A stretch of 9,139 nt of DNA from Planctomycetota bacterium (lineage in GTDB: Bacteria > Planctomycetota > Phycisphaerae > Sedimentisphaerales > Anaerohalosphaeraceae). The number at the start of each line of letters is the position of its first letter. The first letter of the stretch is position 1. Under the pieces are notes generated by a model, which did no database searches, was not told where the DNA came from, and was given only the letters and a program-made list of their open reading frames with translations. Below are positions 1-6,754 of this stretch, piece after piece. The position numbers were made by a program, and so were the translations under genes. The stretch spans positions 1 to 9,139 of the forward strand of contig JAGHBX010000505.1 in NCBI GenBank assembly GCA_021160785.1. The letters are read 5' to 3'.

Positions 1-33
1 CTCAAATACGACATGTACGAGGGACGTCTGTGA
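1..33 (+). CDS. Possible C-terminal tail of an upstream gene (partial)
   Basis: Reading from base 1 gives LKYDMYEGRL followed by TGA at 31-33. The composition (aromatic and charged residues, no rare codons) is plausible for a protein tail, and the next reliable gene starts only at 315, so a gene ending here would fit. Ten codons are too few to assign a family. The reading could equally be chance, because another frame stays open through the same bases. Confidence 0.3.
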   Translation, partial: LKYDMYEGRL

Positions 34-98
34 GCAAGGGTGGCGGCAAAAGCATTGAAAGTTGTAACATTGTAGCCATGTGTGGGAAAAACCTGAAA

Positions 99-111
99 CC
101 GCCTTTGGCGG
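99..111. terminator. Short GC hairpin, possible weak terminator
   Basis: CCGCC-TTT-GGCGG forms a perfect 5-bp stem with a 3-base loop. It is followed at a distance by TGTTTTATT (116-124). The T run is not adjacent to the stem, so this is at best a weak terminator for whatever ends near base 33. It also sits just left of the repeat mosaic and could belong to it. Confidence 0.3.
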
Positions 112-128
112 AAACTGTTTTATTCTGG

Positions 129-148
129 ATTCCCGCTTTCGCGGGAAT
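129..148. repeat. ATTCCC-N8-GGGAAT palindrome (dRS3-like)
   Basis: ATTCCCGC-TTTC-GCGGGAAT is an uninterrupted 8-bp inverted repeat with a 4-base loop. It matches the pattern ATTCCC-N8-GGGAAT, which is the consensus of the neisserial dRS3 repeat. Similar short palindromes are scattered between genes in many bacteria and give recognisable spurious peptides such as IPAFAGM or RESGNPE when translated. It is the left member of a repeat mosaic that continues to about 243. A mobile origin is inferred, not shown. Confidence 0.7.
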
Positions 149-154
149 GACAAG

Positions 155-243
155 GCCGGCAAGATGCCGGCGGTACGGTATGCGGGAATGTAGCGGGGGC
201 GTCCCGCCCGCGGGGGGTTTGTTGCCGGTACACGGGAATGACA
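155..243. repeat. GC-rich intergenic repeat mosaic, copy 1 (order B-A-short B)
   Basis: Two modules here recur at 7347-7416. Module B (155-190, 36 bases) contains GCCGGC twice and ends in GCGGGAATG; it matches 7381-7416 at 35 of 36 bases. Module A (190-219, 30 bases) contains GCGGG-GGCGT-CCCGC and a run of six G; it matches 7347-7376 exactly. After module A, bases 222-243 (TTGCCGG, then CGGGAATGACA) look like module B with its middle deleted. The modules fold on themselves and encode nothing convincing. They resemble REP or MITE-type intergenic repeats. The family is not identified. Confidence 0.8.
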
Positions 244-302
244 GGTGAGTGCCACGCTTGGCTGAAGTATGACGATAGTTGTGGTTGTAATGAGCTTTGT
301 TT

Positions 303-310
303 GGTGAGGG
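303..310 (+). promoter_or_regulatory. Ribosome binding site deciding the sulfatase start
   Basis: GGTGAGGG lies 4 bases before the ATG at 315 (about 6 from its GGTGAG core). The same frame is open from a TTG at 297, but that codon has no upstream Shine-Dalgarno sequence. It would also place six residues ahead of the twin-arginine signal. The ATG at 315 is therefore preferred. Confidence 0.65.
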
Positions 311-314
311 AAAA

Positions 315-1754
315 ATGAAACGACGAGAATTTATCAGGTATGCGACGGGTTTTTCCGTTGGTTCGCTGTTTGGATTGGTCGGGTGCAGTGCCGCACAGCA
401 GGGCGTGTCGAAGCGGTCCAGGCCAAACGTGGTGTTCCTGCTTGCCGATCAGTGGCGGAGTCAGGCTGCCGGTTTTGCCGGCAATGCCGATGTGATCACA
501 CCCAACCTGGATCGGCTTGCCGCCGCCAGTATCAATCTTACTAACGCGGTTTCGGGCTGTCCGGTGTGCTCTCCGTATCGCGGGAGCCTGATGACGGGGC
601 AATATCCGCTGACGCACGGTGTGTTTGTCAACGATGTGCAGTTGGGCAACAAGGCCGTCTCGATCGCACAGGCGTATAAGGCGGTGGGTTATGACACAGC
701 CTATATCGGCAAGTGGCACCTGGACGGACGCGGACGGAGCAATTTTACGCCGCCGGAGAGACTGCAGGGCTTTGAGTTCTGGCGGGCGCTGGAGTGCACG
801 CATAACTACAATAACTCGGTTTACTATGCTGATAGCGACGTTAAACTGAAATGGGACGGCTACGACGCCATCGCCCAGACGCGCGAGGCACAGCGGTATA
901 TCCGCACACATTCCGCGGGCAAGCCGTTTGTGCTGTTTGTATCGTGGGGGCCGCCGCATGCGCCGTACCTCACCGCGCCGTCGAAATACAAGGCGCTTTT
1001 TGAGGGCAAGGATATCAAACTTCGACCGAACGTACCTGAGAATATGCGGGCCCAGGCAAAGAAGGATATCGCCGGTTACTATGCACATATAGCGGCGCTG
1101 GACGATTGCGTGGGGCGGGTTACTCAGACGCTGAAGGAATGCGGGCTCCAGGACAATACGATTCTGGTATTTACGTCGGATCACGGGGATATGCTCTATT
1201 CGCAGGGCGGGCGAAAGAAGCAGCAGCCCTGGGACGAGTCGATCAAGGTGCCGTTCCTTGTCAGGTACCCGGCAGTATTAGGATCGGCCGGCGGCCGGCT
1301 CGATATGCCGTTTAACACCCCGGATATCATGCCCACGCTTTTGGGTTTGAGCGGCGTCGAGGTGCCGGATACGGTGGAGGGTGAGGATTATTCGGGTGTC
1401 CTGACGGGCAAGGAAAAGGCCGACAACGATGCGGCGTTGATTATGTGTCCGCAACCGTTCGGGCAGTGGACCAGGCGCATCGGCGGCAGGGAGTATCGCG
1501 GTGTCCGGACGCGGCGGTATACCTATACGCGCGATTTGAACGGGCCCTGGTTGCTGTACGACAATCTCAATGACCCCCATCAACTTAACAACCTTTGCAA
1601 CAAACCCGAATACGCCCGGGTGCAAAAGCAAATGGAGGTGATCCTCGCCCGCAAGCTGAAGGAAACAAACGACCAATTCCTGTCGGGTCCCGAATACATC
1701 AAAAAATGGGGCTACACGGTTGGCAAGAACGGCACCGTACCGTATACGAATTGA
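315..1754 (+). CDS. S1-family formylglycine sulfatase, Tat-exported lipoprotein
   Basis: Predicted arylsulfatase-type hydrolase (479 aa) that removes sulfate esters from carbohydrate or similar substrates outside the cytoplasm. The N-terminus MKRREFIRYATGF carries a twin-arginine motif, a hydrophobic stretch and a lipobox-like LVGC (Cys24), suggesting Tat export and lipid anchoring. The alkaline-phosphatase-superfamily core is clear: NVVFLLADQW with metal-binding Asp45; CSPYR (85-89), whose Cys85 is the residue matured to formylglycine in the CxPxR motif; GKWH (132-135); PPHAPY with His215; and TSDHGD with Asp289-His290. KKQQPWDESIKVPF (301-314) matches the usual K...E-S-[RK]-V-P segment. Length is normal for the family. 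The formylglycine-generating enzyme is not in the window. The substrate cannot be read from sequence; such sulfatases in Planctomycetota often act on sulfated polysaccharides or mucin-like glycans. The gene is apparently monocistronic. Confidence 0.93.
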   Translation: MKRREFIRYATGFSVGSLFGLVGCSAAQQGVSKRSRPNVVFLLADQWRSQAAGFAGNADVITPNLDRLAAASINLTNAVSGCPVCSPYRGSLMTGQYPLTHGVFVNDVQLGNKAVSIAQAYKAVGYDTAYIGKWHLDGRGRSNFTPPERLQGFEFWRALECTHNYNNSVYYADSDVKLKWDGYDAIAQTREAQRYIRTHSAGKPFVLFVSWGPPHAPYLTAPSKYKALFEGKDIKLRPNVPENMRAQAKKDIAGYYAHIAALDDCVGRVTQTLKECGLQDNTILVFTSDHGDMLYSQGGRKKQQPWDESIKVPFLVRYPAVLGSAGGRLDMPFNTPDIMPTLLGLSGVEVPDTVEGEDYSGVLTGKEKADNDAALIMCPQPFGQWTRRIGGREYRGVRTRRYTYTRDLNGPWLLYDNLNDPHQLNNLCNKPEYARVQKQMEVILARKLKETNDQFLSGPEYIKKWGYTVGKNGTVPYTN

Positions 1755-1773
1755 GATGCAAAGTTGGCGAATA

Positions 1774-1809
1774 CATATAAAGTCCGCAGGCATAATATGA
1801 GTTTATATG
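1774..1809. repeat. AT-rich inverted repeat after the sulfatase gene
   Basis: CATATAAA (1774-1781) and TTTATATG (1802-1809) are perfect 8-bp inverted arms separated by 20 bases. There is no following T tract, so this is not a standard terminator. It lies 20 bases past the sulfatase stop and could be an operator-like site or chance in AT-rich sequence. Confidence 0.3.
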
Positions 1810-1823
1810 CGTCGAGGACATTT

Positions 1824-1851
1824 GGAGCAGGTGGCAAAATCAGGCTGCTCC
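1824..1851. repeat. Inverted repeat GGAGCAG/CTGCTCC
   Basis: GGAGCAG (1824-1830) and CTGCTCC (1845-1851) form a 7-bp stem with a 14-base loop. C-rich sequence, not T, follows, so a factor-independent terminator is unlikely. It sits about 30 bases upstream of the strong -35 box at 1880, a position also possible for a regulator binding site. Confidence 0.35.
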
Positions 1852-1879
1852 CCCTACCCAATATAGGTATTCTTCCCTA

Positions 1880-1907
1880 TTGACAGCGAAACTCTTTACG
1901 GTATAAT
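1880..1907 (+). promoter_or_regulatory. Consensus sigma70-type promoter for the beta-helix gene
   Basis: TTGACA (1880-1885) and TATAAT (1902-1907) both match the housekeeping consensus exactly, with a 16-bp spacer. Transcription would start near 1914, about 45 bases before the small ORF at 1960 and about 157 before the large secreted protein at 2071. This is the best promoter in the window. Activity is inferred. Confidence 0.75.
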
Positions 1908-1959
1908 TGTGTATTCTCTTGAAACTGTATCATAATGATCCGGTGCGGAAGGAGGATCG

Positions 1960-2040
1960 ATGCAGGGAAATATCATGTCGCTGAGTATGGCTCTGGTTTG
2001 TGGAATCATGTCTATCTGTGCGCAACCTGCGCGAAATTAG
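1960..2040 (+). CDS. 26-residue hydrophobic leader-type small ORF
   Basis: ATG at 1960 follows a full AAGGAGG Shine-Dalgarno (1949-1955) by 4 bases. It reads 26 codons to TAG at 2038-2040. The peptide starts MQGNIMSLSM, has a hydrophobic core ALVCGIMSIC and ends AQPARN. It has no basic N-terminal residue, which argues against an ordinary signal peptide, although the ending is lipobox-like (MSIC). It lies between the consensus promoter and the large gene, ending 30 bases before that start, so it would be the first cistron of that transcript. It may be a leader peptide, a small membrane peptide or the remnant of a lost lipoprotein gene. I recognise no family. The strong ribosome binding site is the main reason to call it. 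Confidence 0.45.
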   Translation: MQGNIMSLSMALVCGIMSICAQPARN

Positions 2041-2058
2041 ATTATCACATTATTTGAA

Positions 2059-2067
2059 AGGAAGAGG
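2059..2067 (+). promoter_or_regulatory. Ribosome binding site of the beta-helix gene
   Basis: AGGAAGAGG ends 3 bases before the ATG at 2071, with its AGGAAG core about 6 bases away. A second in-frame ATG at 2083 would be 15 bases or more from this site, so 2071 is preferred. Confidence 0.65.
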
Positions 2068-2070
2068 AAC

Positions 2071-5055
2071 ATGACAAGTCAAATGTCAAAACTAACTCTT
2101 ATACTCATTACAGCACTCATGGTGTGTGTCCCGATCGAGGCGGCGACACGAACCGTCGACGATGACGGCGGCGCCGGTGTCTTTTCCACGTCCATCCAGC
2201 CGGCGATAGACGCCTCCAGCGCAGGCGACATAGTCTATGTCTTTCCCGGCACCTACAACGGGCCGATCGTGATGAAAGACGAAGTAAACCTGTTTGGATA
2301 CGGACCCCACGTTACTACGATTGACGGCCAGGGCGCTGCCCATGTTGTCACCTACAACGGCACTGTGGGAGCGGTCATCTCAGGCTTTCGAATCACAGGT
2401 TCCGACTCAGGATCGTGGGACTATTCGGGCGTGTACTGCCAGGCCGGACCGCTCACTGTAAGGAACAACATTATCGAAGGCAACCACGGAGGTGTTTCCG
2501 TTCGGGCCGCGGGAAATCCCACCATTATCAACAACACCATCGTCGGTAACTTAAACGGAATAATTCTTGGCGTGCGAGTCAGTATCCCTCCCGAACCGCG
2601 GCAACTGATTGTCGCTTACATTTACGCCACCGATACTGCAAGTGCTGACAGTTTTGGCGCACTGCTTATGGAAACCGGCATCGCCGTTGATTTGATTTCC
2701 GTGCCGACAGTATACAAAGCCAATCTCTCCCAATACGATGCCATTATCGTCGGCGGCGACACCGGCAACGGCGCTAATTGGGGAGATCAGCGTGCTCTGG
2801 GCGCTATCATTGCGTCGGAAAAGCCCGTCTTGGGCATAGGCGAAGGTGGATACGCCTACTTTGGAAAACTCGGCCTTCAAACCGGTTATCCCCATGGAAG
2901 ACATGGACCCGGCGACCAGGTTCTTGCCCAGAATACCGGCCACGAAATCTTCCACAGCCCCAAATCAATTACTATTCCCAAGGGTGACATCATCACCCTT
3001 TACAACGCTGTTTCCCCCATGGTAGATATCAATCTTCCGGAAATCCCGAAGAATATCGTCGTCTTCGGCCGGACCGTAAGCAGCACACAACATTATCCCC
3101 TTACCCTCGAAAACGGATCCCATCTGCTCTGGGGTTTTAGTCTCTCACCGGTCAGGATGACTGGGACAGGTTCGTCCTTGTTCGTAAATGCCGTCCATGC
3201 GCTAATAAGAAGGTGCTACTACAATTTGCCGGACCCCGAAATCGTCGCGACAGGTTCCGAAGATTTAGGCAACCTGACAAGGTATAACCTCAGGGTCGCC
3301 AACTGGACATCTTTTCCAGACGAATTGTTCGAGCCTGCTTCTTATCTGGCGCCTTGCGGCCTCAATACTAATTCCTCCCGCTCCTGGGTGAACGTACGAG
3401 CCGAAGACGGTACAGTACTCAAAGGGTTCTGCGCTCTCGACAATCTCGATGGCGAGTTATGGGTGGTCGTTCAGGATGGTGAAGATGTGCCGAATGTCTA
3501 TATCGACGTGACCGATCGCCGATGCAACATTACTTATTCCTCAAATATAATTGAACTGGAAAAAGAACGGCCCGTCACCCACACCATTATGAACAACATC
3601 ATTGTCAATAATACTCAAATGGGCATTTTCTATTACGCCTTCTACCCCGACGGGGACATCCTGTACAACGACGTATGGGGAAATCCAACCCGCAATTATC
3701 ACAACAATAATGGCGGCGTCTCTTTTGTCCCGGTTCCCGGCACCGGCGAGATAAGCGCCGATCCCTTGTTCGTAGACACCGTTGACTATTTCCTCGGCGA
3801 AGGCTCACCCTGTCGCGATACCGGCCACCCCGGCGTCGAATACCTTGACCCCGACGCCACACGCAACGACATGGGCGCTTATGGCGGACCACAAGCCTCA
3901 GGTAGAGGAACACACCCCGGAAGTGGATTCATCTTCACATCAATCGGGAACATTCCCACTTCCGAGATCGAACAGAACCCGGCGCATCCCTCACACGGCC
4001 TGGCAGATGTAGACGCCGCAACAGCAGCCGATCTCCACATACCAGCCTATGCGGATGCCCCATTCGGCGCTACGCTTCGAATCCACGGCCTCTTCGGAGA
4101 AGCCGACATCCTTGCCGGCGTAAGGTATTACCAGATTCTCCTGGCGCCGTGGGATGGGCCCAACGATCCGCCCGAGGTCGAAGACTATGAGCCCCTGGCC
4201 ACTGGGCTTTCCAAGGTAAAATATACCCCGCAGCCAGACGCAACAGTACTTACCCAGGTCATAACTCTCGGACCACAAACCATCAGCGGAATCAACAATC
4301 TTTACGAACTGACCTATGAAGGCTGGTGGTCCCACATCGATCTCAGAATGATCTTGAATACGAGAAACTACCCCAACGGCAAGTATACGCTTACTTACAA
4401 GGCCTATCGATACCATCCGATCTTGCCTACTCTCCTCGTGGAATACTTCCCGACCGTCAACGACCTGGACCACATCGATCTGCTCGTAAACAACTCATCC
4501 GTCGAAGCGGTCATCCACAACGTAAAGTACGACACCTCAAGCCCGCACTGGAATGCCGTCACTGACGGCGAAATACCCGAATGCGGGATCATCAATCTGC
4601 AAAATGACACCGAGAATCTCCGGTTCAACATAACCGCCAGCCACCCCGACGGATACCTCCGCAGATGGGTTCTCGATGCACTCTGGGGCAAGAACAACTA
4701 CGCAGGCGTCATCGCCTCGCAAAACTACCCCGGCACAGTGCCGCCGAACAACTGGCCTGGAGTCTCAAACGCCGAATTCAACTCAGAAGACGGCTCGCTT
4801 ATCCCGTGGCAGCCCTGTGCCTATCAGTTCCGTCTGCGGGCATATACAAGGGCTACAAACGGATATGGATACCTGACCAGCACCGACCCCATCGACTATA
4901 GCGAGTCGTTCAGCGATCACTACTTCATCGATCTGGGCGGTTCATGCGCATGGTGCGGAGGAGCCGACATCAATCGCGACGGAACAGTCGACATGGAAGA
5001 CGTCGCTATAATAGGTCTCCACTACCTCATGCCCTGCGGACCCGATTGCCCATAG
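2071..5055 (+). CDS. Secreted beta-helix protein with inserted GATase-like domain and C-terminal dockerin-like motif
   Basis: 994 aa, extracellular by prediction. Residues 1-25 form a Sec signal peptide (Lys7, hydrophobic LTLILITALMVCV, cleavage near IEA-A). Residues 27-166 look like a right-handed beta-helix of the pectate-lyase/NosD type: SIQPAIDASSAGDIVYVFPG opens it, then NNIIEGN and NNTIVGN rungs. About 176-380 is a Rossmann-like domain resembling class I glutamine amidotransferases: an IVAYIYA strand, DAIIVGGD, VLGIGEGGYAYFG, and HLLWGF near the end. The nucleophile-elbow position is Glu258, not Cys, so amidotransferase activity is unlikely. About 385-500 is an unassigned beta-rich part. 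Helix-like rungs return at 505-607 (NNIIVNN, ISADPLFVD, MGAYGGP). I do not recognise 615-955. The C-terminus has one EF-hand or half dockerin, DINRDGTVDMED (966-977), flanked by Cys959/962 and Cys989/993. Such tails are common in Phycisphaerae secreted proteins and may serve attachment. Enzymatic activity is unknown. Confidence 0.88.
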   Translation: MTSQMSKLTLILITALMVCVPIEAATRTVDDDGGAGVFSTSIQPAIDASSAGDIVYVFPGTYNGPIVMKDEVNLFGYGPHVTTIDGQGAAHVVTYNGTVGAVISGFRITGSDSGSWDYSGVYCQAGPLTVRNNIIEGNHGGVSVRAAGNPTIINNTIVGNLNGIILGVRVSIPPEPRQLIVAYIYATDTASADSFGALLMETGIAVDLISVPTVYKANLSQYDAIIVGGDTGNGANWGDQRALGAIIASEKPVLGIGEGGYAYFGKLGLQTGYPHGRHGPGDQVLAQNTGHEIFHSPKSITIPKGDIITLYNAVSPMVDINLPEIPKNIVVFGRTVSSTQHYPLTLENGSHLLWGFSLSPVRMTGTGSSLFVNAVHALIRRCYYNLPDPEIVATGSEDLGNLTRYNLRVANWTSFPDELFEPASYLAPCGLNTNSSRSWVNVRAEDGTVLKGFCALDNLDGELWVVVQDGEDVPNVYIDVTDRRCNITYSSNIIELEKERPVTHTIMNNIIVNNTQMGIFYYAFYPDGDILYNDVWGNPTRNYHNNNGGVSFVPVPGTGEISADPLFVDTVDYFLGEGSPCRDTGHPGVEYLDPDATRNDMGAYGGPQASGRGTHPGSGFIFTSIGNIPTSEIEQNPAHPSHGLADVDAATAADLHIPAYADAPFGATLRIHGLFGEADILAGVRYYQILLAPWDGPNDPPEVEDYEPLATGLSKVKYTPQPDATVLTQVITLGPQTISGINNLYELTYEGWWSHIDLRMILNTRNYPNGKYTLTYKAYRYHPILPTLLVEYFPTVNDLDHIDLLVNNSSVEAVIHNVKYDTSSPHWNAVTDGEIPECGIINLQNDTENLRFNITASHPDGYLRRWVLDALWGKNNYAGVIASQNYPGTVPPNNWPGVSNAEFNSEDGSLIPWQPCAYQFRLRAYTRATNGYGYLTSTDPIDYSESFSDHYFIDLGGSCAWCGGADINRDGTVDMEDVAIIGLHYLMPCGPDCP

Positions 5056-5094
5056 TAACGCATGCCAAATGAATACATCGAATTATGACCTCGA

Positions 5095-5131
5095 AAACAC
5101 CTGACCCGCTCAAAAGGCGGGTCAGGTGTTT
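5095..5131. terminator. Strong hairpin terminator after the beta-helix gene
   Basis: Bases 5095-5109 (ending CACCTGACCCGC) pair perfectly with 5117-5131 (GCGGGTCAGGTG onward), giving a 15-bp stem and a 7-base loop. The A run on the left and TGTTTA on the right give it terminator character in both directions, though the T tract is short. It lies 40 bases past the stop codon at 5053-5055. Confidence 0.8.
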
Positions 5132-5174
5132 ATGCGCGCGGGACCTGCATAAACCGGGTTGTGCAGAGTTTGTC

Positions 5175-5203
5175 TCGACATGTCGCCGGGTTTGTTGTAA
5201 GAT
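5175..5203 (+). promoter_or_regulatory. Candidate promoter of the POT transporter gene
   Basis: TCGACA (5175-5180, five of six matches to TTGACA) and TAAGAT (5198-5203, four of six to TATAAT) are separated by the ideal 17 bp. They sit between the terminator at 5095-5131 and the start at 5251, so the transporter is probably its own transcription unit. A ribosome binding site AAGAGG (5233-5238) follows, 12 bases before the ATG, which is rather far. Confidence 0.5.
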
Positions 5204-5250
5204 GCGGCGTTGAATACTGATAATCAAATCGAAAGAGGCTTGAGTCGAGC

Positions 5251-6600
5251 ATGGCTGACAGCAAATATCTGACCGCACCGATCCAGTCGAAGAAGATTCC
5301 GGCGGGTATTCCGTATATCCTGACCAACGAAGCGACTGAACGATTCGCATTCTATGGAATGAGATGCATTCTTGTCATATTCATGACGAAGTATCTGCTC
5401 GGGCGCGGCGGCATGCTGAATACAATGACCGACGAAGAAAGCAAGACATGGTTTCATCTTTTCGTTTCCCTGGTTTACTGTATGCCGATCGTGGGCGCCT
5501 TGCTTTCAGATATCTGGCTCGGCAAATACAAAACCATCATGTTTTTCAGTGTCGTGTACTGCCTCGGTTTTCTTGTCCTGATCCTGGATCAGACCCGCCT
5601 GGGCTTGTTTGCGGGATTGCTGCTGATCGCGGTGGGCTCGGGAATTATAAAACCATGTGTTTCGGCAAATGTAGGCGACCAGTTCGGCAAGACCAACGAG
5701 CACCTCATGAGCAGGATGTACGCATGGTTCTATTTCGCGATTAATGTTGGCGCCTGTATATCCAACTTGATGATTCCGGAACTGCTGGAGCTATACGGTC
5801 CACGGGTGGCTTTTGGCGTACCAGGCGTGCTAATGGTGTTAGCGACACTGACCTTCTGGCTGGGCCATAGAAAGATGGTCCACATTCCCGCCGGCGGTCT
5901 CAGTTTTGTCAAGGAGACGTTCAGTGGCGAAGGTCTCGGCGCTCTCTTGAAGCTGTGCATGCTATTCATCTTTATTGCGCCATTCTGGTCCCTTTTTGAC
6001 CAAATGGACTCCTCGTGGGTCCTGCAGGCCGAACAGATGAACAGATACTGGCTCGGCCGGCAATGGTTGTCTTCTCAAATCGTCTCCGCTAATCCGTTTC
6101 TGATTATCATTGGGATTCCAATTTTTTCGTATGCCGTCTATCCTGCGGTCAACAAGGTGTTCAGGCTGACACCGCTGCGAAAGGTGACCATTGGATTGTT
6201 CGTTGCCGCCCTGTCATGGGTGGTGGCGGCCTGTAATCAGATGCGGATCGACGCCGGTGAGACCCCCAGCGTGGGCTGGCTGCTTCTTGCGTATGTTTTC
6301 CTGACGTCCGCTGAGATTATGATTTCCATCACCTTACTGGAATTCTCCTACACCCAGGCGCCAAAGAAGATGAAGTCCTTTATCATGAGCGTCTTTCTTC
6401 TGTCCATTGCGGTCGGAAACAGCTTTACGGCGATCGTTAACAAGCTCATCCAGAATCCCGACGGCAGCAGCAAACTGGCTGGCGCGGACTATTACTGGTT
6501 TTTCACTGTGGTGATGCTGGTTACGTCGGTGCTGTTTATCTTTGTCGCCATGGCCTACCGGGAGAAGACCTATATTCAGGATGAAGAGCCGAAAGGGTAA
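5251..6600 (+). CDS. POT/PTR2-family proton-coupled oligopeptide transporter
   Basis: Integral membrane protein (449 aa) of the major facilitator superfamily, POT branch, which typically imports di- and tripeptides with protons. Diagnostic motifs are visible: EATERFAFYG (27-36) fits the ExxERFxYYG motif of helix 1, with Glu27, Glu30 and Arg31 used for proton coupling. GALLSDIWLGKYKTI (82-96) fits the cytoplasmic loop 2-3 signature, and FYFAINVG (160-167) the FYxxINxG signature. LTSAEI (351-356) and EFSYTQAPKKMKS (364-376) fit the helix 10 region with its conserved Glu355. FDQMDSSWVLQA (249-260) is close to the FDQ-WxLQA segment of eukaryotic SLC15 and related bacterial members. The many hydrophobic stretches fit 12 helices, and the length is at the short end of the family. 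It follows a terminator and a promoter and is followed by another terminator-like element. The actual substrate is not certain. Confidence 0.92.
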   Translation: MADSKYLTAPIQSKKIPAGIPYILTNEATERFAFYGMRCILVIFMTKYLLGRGGMLNTMTDEESKTWFHLFVSLVYCMPIVGALLSDIWLGKYKTIMFFSVVYCLGFLVLILDQTRLGLFAGLLLIAVGSGIIKPCVSANVGDQFGKTNEHLMSRMYAWFYFAINVGACISNLMIPELLELYGPRVAFGVPGVLMVLATLTFWLGHRKMVHIPAGGLSFVKETFSGEGLGALLKLCMLFIFIAPFWSLFDQMDSSWVLQAEQMNRYWLGRQWLSSQIVSANPFLIIIGIPIFSYAVYPAVNKVFRLTPLRKVTIGLFVAALSWVVAACNQMRIDAGETPSVGWLLLAYVFLTSAEIMISITLLEFSYTQAPKKMKSFIMSVFLLSIAVGNSFTAIVNKLIQNPDGSSKLAGADYYWFFTVVMLVTSVLFIFVAMAYREKTYIQDEEPKG

Positions 6601-6651
6601 CTTGGGCGATGTCGGTTCTTGTTCTGGGGTTTTTCAAATCTGAGAAAGTCC

Positions 6652-6678
6652 GATAATTGACGCTCGGGCACAATTATC
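6652..6678. repeat. Inverted repeat GATAATTG/CAATTATC
   Basis: Perfect 8-bp arms at 6652-6659 and 6671-6678 with an 11-base GC-rich centre. The arm centres are about 19 bp apart, near two helical turns, as in many dimeric regulator sites. No T tract follows. It lies 52 bases past the POT stop and about 90 bases upstream of the candidate ahbB promoter. An operator role is inferred only. Confidence 0.35.
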
Positions 6679-6679
6679 A

Positions 6680-6716
6680 GCGAAATTATGGCGAAAACCA
6701 GCTTTTTGGCGAAACC
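6680..6716 (+). repeat. Three direct GCGAAA repeats upstream of ahbB
   Basis: GCGAAA occurs at 6680, 6691 and 6709. The last two lie in longer near-identical units, TGGCGAAAACC (6689-6699) and TGGCGAAACC (6707-6716), starting 18 bases apart. The first spacing of 11 bases is one helical turn. The cluster lies right after the inverted repeat at 6652-6678, so both may belong to one regulatory site. Confidence 0.35.
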
Positions 6717-6754
6717 GTATCTTCTAATTGCCGATTAAGCATACAGTGAAACTG

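Noticed and set aside
1..24. Similarity between CTCAAATACGAC at the left edge and CTGAAATATTATGAAGG near 7443 (LKYDMYEG versus LKYYEG).
   Set aside because: The nucleotide match is poor and needs a gap. The edge reading is probably a gene end and the other is a leader sequence. Chance is the simpler explanation.
155..243. CRISPR-like repetition.
   Set aside because: There are no regularly spaced unique spacers. Modules A and B occur only once or twice per locus and in different orders.
30..248. 72-codon frame over the first intergenic region.
   Set aside because: It translates the repeat mosaic (peptide IPAFAGMT is typical of such repeats) and has no ribosome binding site.
120..1184. Long open frame on the minus strand (354 codons) opposite the sulfatase.
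   Set aside because: It is antisense to a clear sulfatase, shows no domain, is Arg-rich, and its C-terminal part is translated repeat (RESGNPE-type peptide).
3605..3913. 102-codon minus-strand frame inside the beta-helix gene.
   Set aside because: It is almost entirely Arg, Gly and Cys in composition, which is an artefact of the reverse frame.
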